Assembly (NCBI RefSeq): GCF_947507565.1
Contig: NC_089193.1
Coordinates: 1,236,325-1,300,324 of the forward strand
From: Oscarella lobularis
Lineage: Eukaryota > Porifera > Homoscleromorpha > Homosclerophorida > Oscarellidae
Direction: 5' to 3'
DNA length: 64,000 nt
Numbering within the stretch: the first letter of the stretch is position 1; each line of letters starts with the position of its first letter. Made by a program: the position numbers and the translations under genes. The notes below the pieces were generated by a model. The model saw only the letters and a program-made list of their open reading frames with translations. It made no database searches and was not told the DNA's origin. Below, piece after piece: positions 36,401 to 48,100 of this stretch.

Positions 36401-39400
36401 ATCAGGCCCTCAATTTAATATTTAGGCCCTAAGAATCAAAGATTAGGCCCTCAATTTAATAGTGAGGCTCTAAGAATCAAAGATTAGGCTCTCAATTTAA
36501 TATTTAGTCCCTAAGAATCAAGGATTAGGCCCTCAATTTAATATTGAGGCTCTAGGAATCAAAGATTAGGCCCTCAATTTAATATTTAGGCCCTGAGAAT
36601 CAAAGATTAGGCCCTCAATTTAATATTTAGGTCCTAAGAATCAAAGATCAGGTCCTCAATTTAATATTTAGGCCCTAAGAATCAAAGATTAAGCCCTCAA
36701 TTTAATATTGAGGCTCTAAGAATCAAAGGTTAGGCCCTCAATTTATTCTTGAGGCTCTAAGAATCAAAGATTAGGCCCTCAATTTAATATTTTGGCCCTA
36801 ATGATCAAAGATTAGGCCCTCAATTTAATATTGAGGCCCTAAGAATCAAAGATTAGGCCCTCAATTTAATATTTAGGCTCTAAGAATCAAAGATTAGGCC
36901 CTCAATTTAGTATTGATGCTCTATGAATCAAAGATTAGGCTCTCAATTTAATATTTAGGCCCTAAGAATAAGATTAGGTCCTCAATTTAATATTGTGGCT
37001 CTTAGAATCAAAGATTAGGCCCTCAATTTAATATTGAGGCTCTGACAATCAAAGATTCGGCCCTCAATTTAATATTTAGGCCCTAAGGATGAAAGATTAG
37101 GCCCTCAATTTAATATTTAGGCCCTAAGAATCAAAGATCAGGTCCTCAATTTAATATTTAGGCCCTAAGAATCAAAGATTAGGCCCTCAATTTAAAATAT
37201 AGGCTTTGAGAATTAGAGATTAGGCCTTCAATTAAATATTTAGGCCCTAGGAATCAAAGATCAGGTCCTCAATTTAATATTTAGGCCCTAAGAATCAAAG
37301 ATTAAGCCCTCAATTTAATATTGAGGCTCTAAGAATCAAAGGTTAGGCCCTCAATTTATTCTTGAGGCTCTAAGAATCAAAGATTAGGCCCTCAATTTAA
37401 TATTTTGGCCCTAATGATCAAAGATTAGGCCCTCAATTTAATATTGAGGCCCTAAGAATCAAAGATTAGGCCCTCAATTTAATATTTAGGCTCTAAGAAT
37501 CAAAGATTAGGCCCTCAATTTAGTATTGATGCTCTATGAATCAAAGATTAGGCTCTCAATTTAATATTTAGGCCCTAAGAATAAGATTAGGTCCTCAATT
37601 TAATATTGTGGCTCTTAGAATCAAAGATTAGGCCCTCAATTTAATATTGAGGCTCTGACAATCAAAGATTCGGCCCTCAATTTAATATTTAGGCCCTAAG
37701 GATGAAAGATTAGGCCCTCAATTTAATATTTAGTCCCTAATAATCAAAGATTAGGTCCTCAATTTAATCTCTAAAGTGATAAATTTATCAGTGCGCGCGT
37801 GACATGGGTTGCGCGATTATTCATACGAATTTTTTTTAATTTGTAGGTGCTCCCCGATTCGTTCGGCGTTCCAACGACACGACTGTGGACGAGCACGAGT
37901 CGATTCGTCTCGACTGCACCGTCGATTCGACGCTTCAACCGTCGCCGATCGTCAACTGGTTCGTCAACGGTCGCTCGCTTCCCGACGCCGACGAATATCC
38001 GCGACACGCGCTCTCAAACGATCGATCGTCGCTGTACGTCGAACGAGCCCGCCCGACCGACGCCGGTTTCTACGCGTGCGAAGCGCGCAACGAGGTGGGA
38101 ACGATAATGCACAGTTTGACTGTAAGCGTACACGGTAAGCGTTCTCAGGAACTCGTCTCATAGATATCCTTATTCATTTTTCTTCAGTTCCTCTTCGCTT
38201 CGACGCGGTTCCGTCTGACGTGTCGATCCCAGTCGGCGAAGCCGTGGCGTTTCGTTGCGCCGCGACGGCGAGCCCCGTTGCGCCGATCGTCATGTGGTTT
38301 CGACACGGTGTTCCTATCGACGCTCATTCGCCGCTTTACGTCGTCGGTAGCGAAAGTCTGGTCATACTGAAAGCGCGTCGATCGGACACCGGCTGGTACA
38401 CGTGCATGGCCTCCATCGGCTCGGCGAATATCTCTCGTTCGGCTTTGTTGGACGTTCTCGTGCCGCCTGCGTTCGTTTCGTCGTCGGCGACGGGGACGCG
38501 AGAGGTGAAAAGGGGTCTTAATGCGACGTTTACTTGTACAGTTTCCAGCGGAAATCCCGTGCCGGAGATTACGTGGAAAAAAGACGGCGCTCCTCTTGTC
38601 GCCGTTTCTCAATTCAGGTAAAGAAAAAAAAGTGCAATGTAGAGTCTATTAGATCTAGGCCAGTCCTGACAAAAATTTTCGCGTTTATTCGGCAGACAGG
38701 TGTCTTCATAGATAAGATACCTTATACTGCATTTTGGAGTTGGCATGAAACTTCTCAGATAAGATATCTTATCTGTATGTACTGCATTTAGAATTAGATG
38801 CAATCTCCTTTTGGCCCGTTTTTTTAATTGGTAAATGTTGGGAACGACCGACCAGTGTCTGTAACTCGTTGCGCGCAAGCGGCCCTTGCGGTTCAGGCGG
38901 ACGGAACGTGTCTAGTGCATAATAATAGCGTGGTAATGGCAGGATGAAAAAATTCTATCTTCCCTTAGCAGACGCTGCCATTGACCACGCCATTATTATG
39001 CACGAGTGGCGTTCCTTGCGCGTGAACCGTAAGCGTCGCTCGCGCGCAACGAATTGAAGACACTTGCCTGTCGAAAGTGGGCGTTCCCGCCAACGCTAGA
39101 GTGTACTTTTTATGCGCGAGTGGCGTTCCTTGCGCCTGAACCGCAAGCGTCGCTCGCGCAACGAATTGAAGACACTTGCCTGTCAAAAGTGGGCGTTCCC
39201 GCCAACACTACAGTGTACGTTTTATGCGCGAGTGGCGTTCCTTGCGCCTGAACCGCAAGCGTCGCTCGCGCGCAAACAAGTGCTGACACTGGTTTATCAA
39301 AAGCGTTTTTATGGATCCGAAATTTAGTGGCCTCTATAGAAACTAGGTCGAATTCTTTGTGACATTGGTATACGTTTATTCTCTTTGCTCAGACAGATTC

Positions 39401-41700
39401 TACCGCTTTTGATAAACCAGTGTCAGCACTCGTTGCGCGCGAGCGACGCTTGCGGTTCAGGCGCAAGGAACGCCACTCTTGCATAATAATGGCGTGGTCA
39501 ATGGCAGCGTCTTTAGAAACCGTGCTAGTCTACTGTAGTAGTAGGCGATTTAGTGTGTAGGACGTTGCATTTAGCGAAGGGAACCAGCATGTCAGTGAGG
39601 CCTCCGACAGATATCTCTTTTGTCTTCCTAGACTTTCTCGCGACAGCTCTCAGCTCACCATAGACCCGTCGAAACCGTCGGACAGCGGCGTGTACACGTG
39701 CACGGCGTCGAACGGCGTCGGCGCGTCGCCGTCGATCGACCATCGGCTCTTAGTCTGGCAACCACCGCGCATATCCCAAGAATCGCACGCTATCGTCGTC
39801 GACGCCGGCGATTCGATTGTCATTCCGTGTTCGGCGTCCGGCTCGCCGACGCCGACAATCAAATGGGACTACAGTCATCAACCGTTGCCTAGCGACGGAC
39901 GCTTTCACATACAGTCGGACGGATCGTTGATTGTGCTCAACGTCGGGAGCTCGGACATGGGCGAATTGGACTGCATGGCGAGAAACGATTACGGCACGGA
40001 CGTCATCATAATCGAACTCATCGTCAATCGACTCGCGGCGAAGCATCCCGTCATAAACATGTGTCCGACTCCCTTCACCGGGTTCATAGGAATGCGAGCG
40101 TCGTTCCGATGCGACGCAACGGGCACGCCGCCGCCTAGAATTACGTGGCTTTCCAATGGGATGCTCGTCAACGCGAGCGCCGGATTCAACGTCTCCGACA
40201 ACGGGAGGGAGCTCGTTGTGCCAGTACTGTCGGCGCGACACGAGGGACAGGTGACGTGCGTCGCGCGGAATTCACAAGGAGTAACCCGGTACACCGTACC
40301 GTTGACAGTTGCGCGTACGTGGAGGGGGAAAATCGCGCGTTACAATAAGACGCAGTTTTCTTATAGGTCCACCTATGTTCGTGAAATATCCCGATACGAC
40401 TCCACAGCGAGTCGGACGCACGGTCGTCTTGACGTGCACCTTCGAAGGATCGCCCAAACCCGACGTCATCTGGGCGGTGAGGAGTTCGAACGGAAGCGGA
40501 GGCTTTGCTGACGATTGGAGCGGCATTCCGTACGAAAGCGGACGTCACTTTCAACTCGTCGACGGCAGCCTCCTCATCGCCGATCTTCGTCTCGGCGACG
40601 CCGGCGAGTACGAATGCACCGGCACGAACGGCATTGCCGACGCTACCGTAGCGACGTTCCTGAGCGTCGACGGCGACGAAACGTCGTCGCCCGGCAATCG
40701 TCTTCGTTGGGCGTCGTCGCTCGTCGGCGACGGCAACGTGACAATCGTCGCCGGCGAGACGGGCGTTCTGCGCTGCGACGTCGACAGTCATCCGCCGGCG
40801 GCGTTCGTTTGGCGTTTGAACGGTGACGTGCTGACGGCGGCGAACGGCAACGGGTATTTCATAACGGCAAACGGCACGTTCGTTATTCCCGATGCCAGCG
40901 TCAATGCGAGCGGCGATTACACGTGCTTGGTATCGAACGGGCTGCGCCAACTCTCCAGGTTATTTCGCGTTGAAGTTCCCGGTAAGACTGTGACGCTTTG
41001 AACGGGAAATAGTTAGACGACTTTTCTTTGTTTAGTTTCTCCTACTATCAGAGAGGGGCCAATGAGTCGCTCCTATCCGTGGACCGACTTCACGTCGGCT
41101 AATAGACCGGCCATCTTGAGGTGTGTCGTCGAAGGATCGCCGGCTCCGGACATTCTCTGGCGGAAGGGTAACACGATGATTCTACCCGAAGGAAAGTATC
41201 GTATCGACTCCGAGGGCAGTCTTATTATTGATCCTCTCGAGTTCGTCGACGCTGGCGAGTACACGTGCGTCGCTCTGAACAAAGCCGGCGTGGCTAGCGC
41301 TACGGCAACGGTTTTAGTACAAGGTACTTATCATTTCACTTTTGAATTAATTAATTAATTAATTAATTAATTAATTTCTTTTTAGATGATCGGCCGAGAT
41401 CGGCGTGCAATACTAGGATCGTGTACGAGTACTTGCGGCGGGGAAATTGCCGTTCGAAGGCTAAGGTGGACAACGTCATGTGCGAAGGTTTCTGCTTCTC
41501 GGAGACCTATCCGCCCTACATATACCCGTTCGTCACTGCAAGGCAATTCTGCTGTCGCGTCGACACGACCGTCTCGAGAGACGTCGAGGTGATATGCGAC
41601 GACGGAAGCGAGCGCGTGGACTATTTCCAGACGGCGAGTGCGTGCCGATGTGCTCCTTGTGCGTTCGACGGTCAAAGCATCGTTGCTCCCATGCCGCCGC

Positions 41701-41733
<33 letters not shown>

Positions 41734-41756
41734 CAACTACTACAGGCAGTCCCTAA
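12438..41756 (+). CDS. Secreted LRR - 12 Ig - C-terminal cystine knot protein
   Basis: Nineteen exons: 12438..12613, 12681..12752, 12803..12874, 12925..12996, 13045..13116, 13164..13235, 13283..13354, 13410..13481, 13559..13710, 13767..14039, 14093..14374, 14428..14973, 15028..15315, 37847..38134, 38188..38617, 39632..40314, 40367..40981, 41036..41323, 41386..41756; 1,631 residues. Signal peptide (1 to about 21), LRRNT (CPPACVC), seven 24-residue LRRs (one 72-nt exon each), LRRCT (CDCDILW...C), then twelve Ig domains with paired Cys, Trp and YxC. Ig3 carries a Thr/Pro/Asn-rich insertion. The last exon is a cystine-knot domain (CEGFC, later CC, CxC) followed by a Thr run. No membrane span, so secretion is inferred. 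LRR plus Ig recalls peroxidasin, but there is no peroxidase; the knot recalls the Slit or mucin C-terminus. I recognise no known family with this whole order. The join across the 22.5-kb intron is phase-consistent but untested. Confidence 0.85.
15447..37768. repeat. 22.3-kb array of a 41-bp satellite within one intron
   Basis: About 540 copies of a 41-bp AT-rich unit fill nearly all of the intron 15316..37846, which separates the exons of Ig4 and Ig5. The unit is two related halves: TTAGGCCCTCAATTTAATAT (20 bp) and TTAGGCCCTAAGAATCAAAG plus A (21 bp). Copies differ by scattered substitutions, and variant patterns recur at larger scales. Flanks are ordinary: 131 nt at the donor side, 78 nt at the acceptor side ending TTTGTAG. 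No open reading frame, transposase or tRNA-like sequence was seen inside. The array ends cleanly on both sides. Confidence 0.97.
36638..37733. repeat. 613-bp-spaced direct duplication at the array end
   Basis: The stretch 36638..37120 recurs at 37251..37733. The spacing of 613 is fifteen 41-bp units minus two bases, explained by the shared AAGAATAAGATT deletion in one monomer. Rare landmarks (TTTATTCTTGAGG, TTAGTATTGATGCTC, AGATTCGGCC) occur once in each copy, so this is a recent block duplication. Confidence 0.85.
38756..38775. repeat. 20-bp perfect palindrome with GATAAG cores
   Basis: CAGATAAGATATCTTATCTG is its own reverse complement. Another GATAAG with ACCTTAT lies about 45 bp upstream. 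It could be a paired GATA-type site or a transposon footprint; no functional evidence is visible. Confidence 0.6.
38970..39512. mobile_element. Foldback/MITE-like element, 543 bp
   Basis: The ends are inverted repeats of about 83 bp (38970..39052 and 39430..39512) beginning AGACGCTGCCATTGACCACG, with three mismatches. Inside, 39230..39305 and 39404..39478 form a second inverted pair of about 75 bp around a 98-bp loop. The left half also holds direct repeats of 112-114 bp starting at 39004, 39118 and 39230. It has no coding capacity. TTAG occurs next to both ends and may be a target duplication (one extra base on the left). I do not recognise the family. Confidence 0.7.
41345..41376. repeat. 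(AATT)8 microsatellite
   Basis: Eight uninterrupted AATT units lie in the 62-nt intron 41324..41385, just upstream of the acceptor tract. Length variation here would change the distance from branch region to acceptor. Confidence 0.9.
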
Positions 41757-42180
41757 CTAATTACGACGACAGTTTTTTTGACATGATGCCTTTGCTAATG
41801 TTTGCAGGGTAAGACTTCTAGATTAGGTAGGTAGATACATCTGTCTTTTTTTTTGTCTAGGCCCTTCTGCCTCCACCGCTTTTATAGCATACAGCATGTC
41901 CAGGCCGCGAGAGTCCTGCTCTCTTTCTTTGTGACTTTACACAATGGCTTTCCGAACTTCTCTTGCCATTTCGTGACGCTTTCCTGCAGTTCCACGTGAG
42001 ATCGCGTGAGACTCCCACTATGATCGCAAAGCGGTCCCCCCACGCTGTATATTGTTACCTCAGCAACGAACGACAAAAGAGCCCCGAAATCGCAAGAAAA
42101 GGCGAACGAGCCAACGACTTGACGAAAAAGCGCATCATCGCTTTTGAGAATTGCAGCAATCACTAAGCGCGGGCTCCCCG
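41757..42180. other. Intergenic region with a candidate UTR intron
   Basis: These 424 bases separate two collinear genes. CAGG|GTAAGA at 41809 and TTTTTTTTTGTCTAG ending at 41860 form a convincing 52-nt intron like those in neighbouring genes. It lies after the stop of the cystine-knot gene and before the cadherin ATG, so it is either a 3' UTR intron of the first or a 5' UTR intron of the second. No AATAAA or convincing protein was seen. Confidence 0.5.
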
Positions 42181-45100
42181 ATGTCAACGAGTCGAGCAGC
42201 CCTTATCTTCTTTCTCCTTCCCGTCGTCGCTTTCTCGACGGTCGAATCGGCACCGAAATTCACGCGATCGACGTACGTATTTAGCACGGAAGAAGAACAA
42301 CCTGTGGGAAGTCGTATCGACAAAACGGTGGCCCTCGACACCGAAACGGGCCTAGGGAGCCCCACCTACCTCTACGCAATCGAAAACGCCGTCGACGACG
42401 CGAGCGCCTTCGACATCGACGCGCGCTCGAGCGTCGTAACGAACGCCGTCCGACTCGATCGCGAACGAATCGATCCCGACACGGGCCTCGAGAAGGAGGT
42501 CTACGAATTTGACGTCATCGTTCGCGACGAAACGACGAACGACACGGCGACGGCGTCCGTCGTCGTTCACGTAATCGACGTCAACGATCACGTACCGAAA
42601 TTCGGATCGCCGATATATTTTATTGATTTATTGGAAGACGCGAGCGTCGGCGACGTCGTCGTTCGACTGTCGGCGAGCGATCCGGACAAGGTGCAGCGGA
42701 GTCAGGTGCAGACGATTTCCGACGACGGAGTCGTTTCGTTGTCCTATCGCTACGACATCGATAACGGACGAGTGACGTACGCAATTTCGCGTGGAAATGA
42801 ATTGGGCTACTTTGCTTTGGATTCCGACACGGGCAACGTGACGTTGACCGGTAAAACGACCGGCGTTTTCGACGTCACGTTGAATCAGATCTTCAATTTG
42901 ACTATCAACGCGTCCGACGGCGGCGGATCGAGCGTCGAAGCGTTTCTCGTAATCGAGGTCATCGACGCGAACGATCACAGTCCCATTATCGTTCATCCGA
43001 GCGACGACGTCTACGTCGAATTGAGCGAGGACACGCCGCCCGGAGTCGTCGTCGTCGACTTTATCAACACAACGGATGCGGACTTCGGTAAAAACGCGAA
43101 GATTAGCTATTCAATCGAATCGGGAAATCTCAACGAAGCGTTCGAGATCGACGAGCGCACGGGACGACTCGCGACGAGCGATCGATCGCTCGATCGCGAC
43201 TCGCCCGTCGGTCCCGTGCTCCGTCTCGTCGTGACGGCGAGCGATGGCGGCACGCCGCGACGCCGAGATCGCTTCACCGTCACCGTCAACGTGTCGGACG
43301 TCAACGATAACGCGCCCGATTTCGGATCGCCCATTCTGCGCGGCTCCGTCTCGGAGAGCGCGTCGCCTTTCGCGGAAGTTCTCACCGCGAGCGCCGTCGA
43401 TCCGGACGAAGGCGTCAACGGGTCGATAGAGTATCATTTGACGGACGGCGGCGACGGGAAATTCAGCGTCGAAACGTCGACGGGGACGATACGTACGACT
43501 CAGTTGTTGGATAGGGAATCCGTCGCTTCGTACGCTCTCACGATTTCGGCGAACGATCTCGCCGAAAACGTTTCGCTTCGTCTCACGTCGACTGTCATTG
43601 TGAACGTCACCGTGACGGACGTCAACGATAACGTGCCTCGATTCGAGAAGTCTTTCTATTTGCAGGAGATTTTGGATAACGTGACCGTCGGTACGAGCGT
43701 CTTGACCGTGCGCGCCGTCGACGACGATGTCGGTTTGAATGCGGAGATACGATACGAAGTGGGCTCGGCGGAGGAGAACGCTTTCGGCGTCGATGCCGAC
43801 TCGGGTGACGTTATTGTGAAAAGGACGCTGAGATACGAAAGAAAGGAGACGTATCTCGTTCAGATTCGCGCTTGGGACAAAGGGACGCCGCCGCGTGTTG
43901 ACTTTGCGACCGTTTTTATACGAGTCCACAACGTGAATGAGAATCCGCCTCAATTTGCCGAAGACGAGTACAACGCGACGCTTTACGAAAACGCCACGGT
44001 CGGCACGACGGTGCTGCGCGTGAGCGCCAGCGACGTCGACATCGGGCCGATTGGGGAACTGACGTATCATCTCGCCGACGACGCGTCGTTCGATCTGACG
44101 GGCGGATCGTTTGGAGTCAATGCGACCAGCGGCGAAGTCTTCGTTAATTCGACTCTTAACTGGGATTCAACGTAAGATGACTGTATTTATTCTGTTCGCG
44201 TCTATTTTTTGTGAATCTTAGAACTTTGATTGGGTTTCGGGTCGTTGTCCGCGACGGCGGGTTTCCTCGACCGTTTGAGGATTTCACTCGAGTGTGGATA
44301 GCACTATTGGATCTGAACGACGTCGCGCCGCACTTTTCCGTCACTCCCGTGCTCGCCGTTCAAGAAAATCAGCGGGCCGGTGCTTACGTTGGCCGACTCT
44401 CCGCTACGGATCCCGATTCCGGCGACGGCGGCGTCGTCATCTACGAGCTAGCAAACCAGACCGACATTTTCAAATTAAACGAGACGACAGGCGATCTTTA
44501 TACGCGCAAGTCGTTTGATCGCGAACGAGTATCGTCGTACGTCGTTCGCGTCGTTATGACGGATCGCGGCGAGCCGAAGCTTCGCGGCACCGGCGAAGCA
44601 ATCATTCGCATCGGCGACGAGAACGACAACGGGCCGTACTACTCGGGCAACGTAAGCGGCGTCATCAGCGAAGGCTCGTCGCCCGGCGTCGAACGCATTG
44701 ACGCAGCGCCAAGCGATCGCGACGTCTACGCCAACGCGAATTTCACCTGCACGCTGACGTCGGGCAACGAACTAGACCGATTCGTCGTCGATCCGCGCAC
44801 GGGCTACGTGACAGCGACCGTCGTTCTCGATCAGGAGGAACGGGCGCGCTACGTCTTAGGAATCCGCGCCGACGACGCGTACGGCCGATCGGCGTTCACC
44901 TACGTTCACGTCGTCGTCGGCGATTCGAACGACAATTCGCCTGTGTTTGATCGCGACGTGTATCGCGGCGTCGTATCGGAGGTAGCCGCTCGCGGAACGT
45001 TCGTGCTTAGCGTTTCGGCAACGGACGCCGATACGGGAGTGAACGCCGAGGTGACCTATTCCACGATCGATCCTCGATTCACCGTGAATGCTTCGACGGG

Positions 45101-48100
45101 CGACGTTTATATCATTGGCAGCGTCGACAGGGAAACCAACGCCTACGTCGTCGTGAATGTCACCGCAACGGACGGAGCTCCTATTCCCTTCTCCGGATGG
45201 ACTCTACTCAATATAACAATTCTGGACGCAAATGATGTTGAACCGGTTTTTCGCGAATCCCTCTATACGGCGAGAATGAGCGAGAGCGTTTCGTTTGGAC
45301 ACTACGTTACCACGGTGACCGCATCCGACGGCGACGTCGACATCGTCAATTCGAATTTCACCTACGTCATCGAGCCCGGCGAAGGATACGACTGGTTTCG
45401 CGTTGATCCGTTGACGGGCGTCGTGACGACGCAACGGTCGCTCGATCGCGAACGCGATTCAATGCCGGAATTTACGCTCGTTGCCAAGGACACGGGCAGT
45501 CCGTCGCTCACTGGGAAAACGACGATTCGTGTCGACCTCGATGACGTCAACGACAGTCCACCGGCGTTCGATCAGCCCCTCTTCACGTTGAACGTCGCCG
45601 AGAATAGTCCGTCTGGAAGTTCGGTGGGATTCGTGACGGCGTCCGATCCCGACGTGGGCGAAAATGCGACGATATGGTATCGCATCGTCAAAGACTCGAG
45701 TTTACCGTGGAGTCGATTTACGATCAATTCAACGACGGGTTTAATCACGTCCAAATTGACGCTCAATCGCGAAACGGTGCCGTTCTACTATCTCCAAGTC
45801 GAAGCGGAAGATCGCGGGTTTCCGTCGCTCGCCTCGCGCGTCAACGCGACCGTCGTCGTCACGGACGTAAACGATAACGTTCCGGAATTCAATCGGAGTC
45901 GCTTCGAGTTTTCGATTTCCGAAGACGCGAGCGACGGAGACGAAGTCGGGCGAGTGTTTGCGTCCGATCGCGACGTCGGGACGAATGCCGTCTTGGCGTT
46001 TCGTTTCAGCGGCGGTCGAGACTATCGTCGCAATCCGTTCGCCGTCGATTCGGCGACGGGACGAATAACGAAAATCGCGCCGCTCGATCGCGAAATGATA
46101 TCCGAGTATCGACTCGAAATTGCCGCTCGCGACGCCGGGAAGTCGCCTCTGGAGACGGCCGTCAACGTGACGATTGTCATCGACGACGTCAACGATAACG
46201 ATCCCGTCTTCGCGACGAAGTCGATCGACGTCGCCGTGCGAGAGAACATGGGCGTCGGCACGCACCTCGCGACGCTCGTCGCAACGGACGCGGACGTCGG
46301 AAGCGACGGGGCGATCGAGTACGTTCTCGTTCCCTCCGTCGATAGCGGAAACTTCGCTTTGGAAAACGAAACGGGGGTCTTGAAAACGGCGAGGCGACTC
46401 GATCGCGAAGTCCAGTCGACGTATCGATTTAGAATCGTTGCGAATAACAGTCTTTCGTCGCGATTCGGCGCCGATTACGCGGACGTGACGATACGCGTTC
46501 TCGATCTGAACGACGAAGTGCCGCACTTCGAGAAGCTGATCACCGGTTTCGACGTGACGGAGAACACGCCGATCGGTTCGACTCTCTTTCGCGTGCCGGC
46601 GTTCGACGACGACGAGGGTCGAAACGGTAGCCTGCGTTTTGCATTCACCTTTCAAAGTCATCCCGAGCAATTCATTTTGAACGAGACGAACGGTTACGTC
46701 GTTCTGAATGGATCTCTCGATCGGGAAATTGTTGCTTCGTACGCTTTCGGTGTTTGGGTGTCTGATTCAGGCGTTGAGTCGCTGAACACTTCGACGATCG
46801 TCTACGTGGACGTATTGGACGAAAACGACGAAGCGCCCGTCTTTCGGTCAAATCTCTACGTCTCTTCGATTTCGTACACTACCGTTATATCGGCGAAGAT
46901 TCTCGACTTGAAGTCGATCGACGGAGACACGGTGGAAAAATCGCCGCTTACGTATACGATCGTCAAAGGCAACGATCTCCGTCTGTTTTCTATTTCACCG
47001 ACAGGCGATACGCAAGTGAGCGAGCTCAGAGTCAACGCCAGTCTACTCGCCTACGGCGAAACTGCTCACAATCTTACGATTCGAGTCAGCGACGGAAAGC
47101 ACGAAGCACAGACTTCGGTTGTAATAGACGTCTACCAGACGTCGACTTCGCGGCCCGTGTTTTTGCAGGACGTCTACGCTGGTTCTGTCAAGGAGGGCGA
47201 AGCGTCGGGGAAAAGCGTCGCGACTGTCGCCGCGAATCCGGTCGGAGCAACGTACGAAATCGTTTCTGGGAATAAAGAGGATCGTTTTGCGTTCGGCGTC
47301 GGCGGCGTCATACAAACGACGGCGGTATTGGATCGCGAAGATCGTTCTTTCTATCGTCTCGGCGTTTCGGCGAATAATTCCCACGGAACGACCTATTGCA
47401 CGGTCGAAATTCGCGTTCGCGACGCGAACGATCGCGCGCCGACGTTCGTCAGTTCGACGTACGATCTCGTCGTCGCCGAAGCGACGAGTCGCGCGAGCGT
47501 CGTCGTTCAAGTGCGTGCCGTCGACGACGACGATCCGACCGACGACGCGGCGCGAATCGAATACGCGATGACGGCGTCGACGAACGCGGATCACTTTCGA
47601 ATCGATTCGTCGACGGGCGACGTATATCCGAATCGGATTTTGGATTTTGAGAAAGGGCCGAGAACGTACGATTTCACCGTGACGGCAACGAATCACAAGG
47701 CGACTCCTCATCTAAAGGATACGGCTCGATTGCGCATAGCAATAGCGGAGAGTAACGACGATAAGCCGCGATTCGAAAAGCTGAGTTTCACCGTCTCCGT
47801 TCGAGAAGACGAACCGGTCAATTCGAGCGTCATTACCGTCTCCGCGACGGACGCGGACTTCGGAGCGCAAAATTCTCTCGTGACGTACACGCTGAGCGGC
47901 GATCATCGAGACGTCGATTTTCTCATCGACAGTTGGACGGGCGAAGTGACGACCGGTCGTCGATTGGATCGCGAACGACAGTCGATCTATTCGTTGGTTG
48001 TCACGGCGACGGACGGCGGAAATCCGGCGAGATCGTCCACCGTTCCCTTGATTATCGATATAGTCGATTTGAACGATAATGCCCCCGTGTGGGAGCAGAA

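Larger units (their letters stand above)
38618..39631 (+). other. 1,014-nt intron splitting Ig7, with inserted repeats
   Basis: This phase-2 intron interrupts Ig7 (AG|gtaaag ... cctag|A), unlike the phase-1 introns between most Ig domains. The foldback element (38970..39512) occupies its centre; a diverged inverted copy of the element's end lies at about 38855..38940. The left part contains GATAAG-rich sequence with a 20-bp palindrome. The right part, 39513-39631, shows only the acceptor tract. Confidence 0.75.

Noticed and set aside
15447-37768. Telomere-like repeat, because the unit contains TTAGGC
   Set aside because: The hexamer occurs only twice per 41 bp, never in tandem, and lies deep inside a gene.
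15447-37768. CRISPR-like regular repeat array
   Set aside because: No unique spacers separate the repeats; the units abut directly, and the context is eukaryotic.
15316-37846. Two separate Ig genes divided by an intergenic satellite
   Set aside because: The left exon ends A|gtaag and the right starts ttgtag|GT, keeping phase 1 as at the other Ig borders; the right part has no start codon with a signal peptide and the left has no stop or poly(A) signal before the array. Only RNA could settle it fully.
41882-42187. A 101-codon minus-strand frame between two genes
   Set aside because: No domain, no signal peptide, no splice partners, and it overlaps the cadherin start; it looks like chance.
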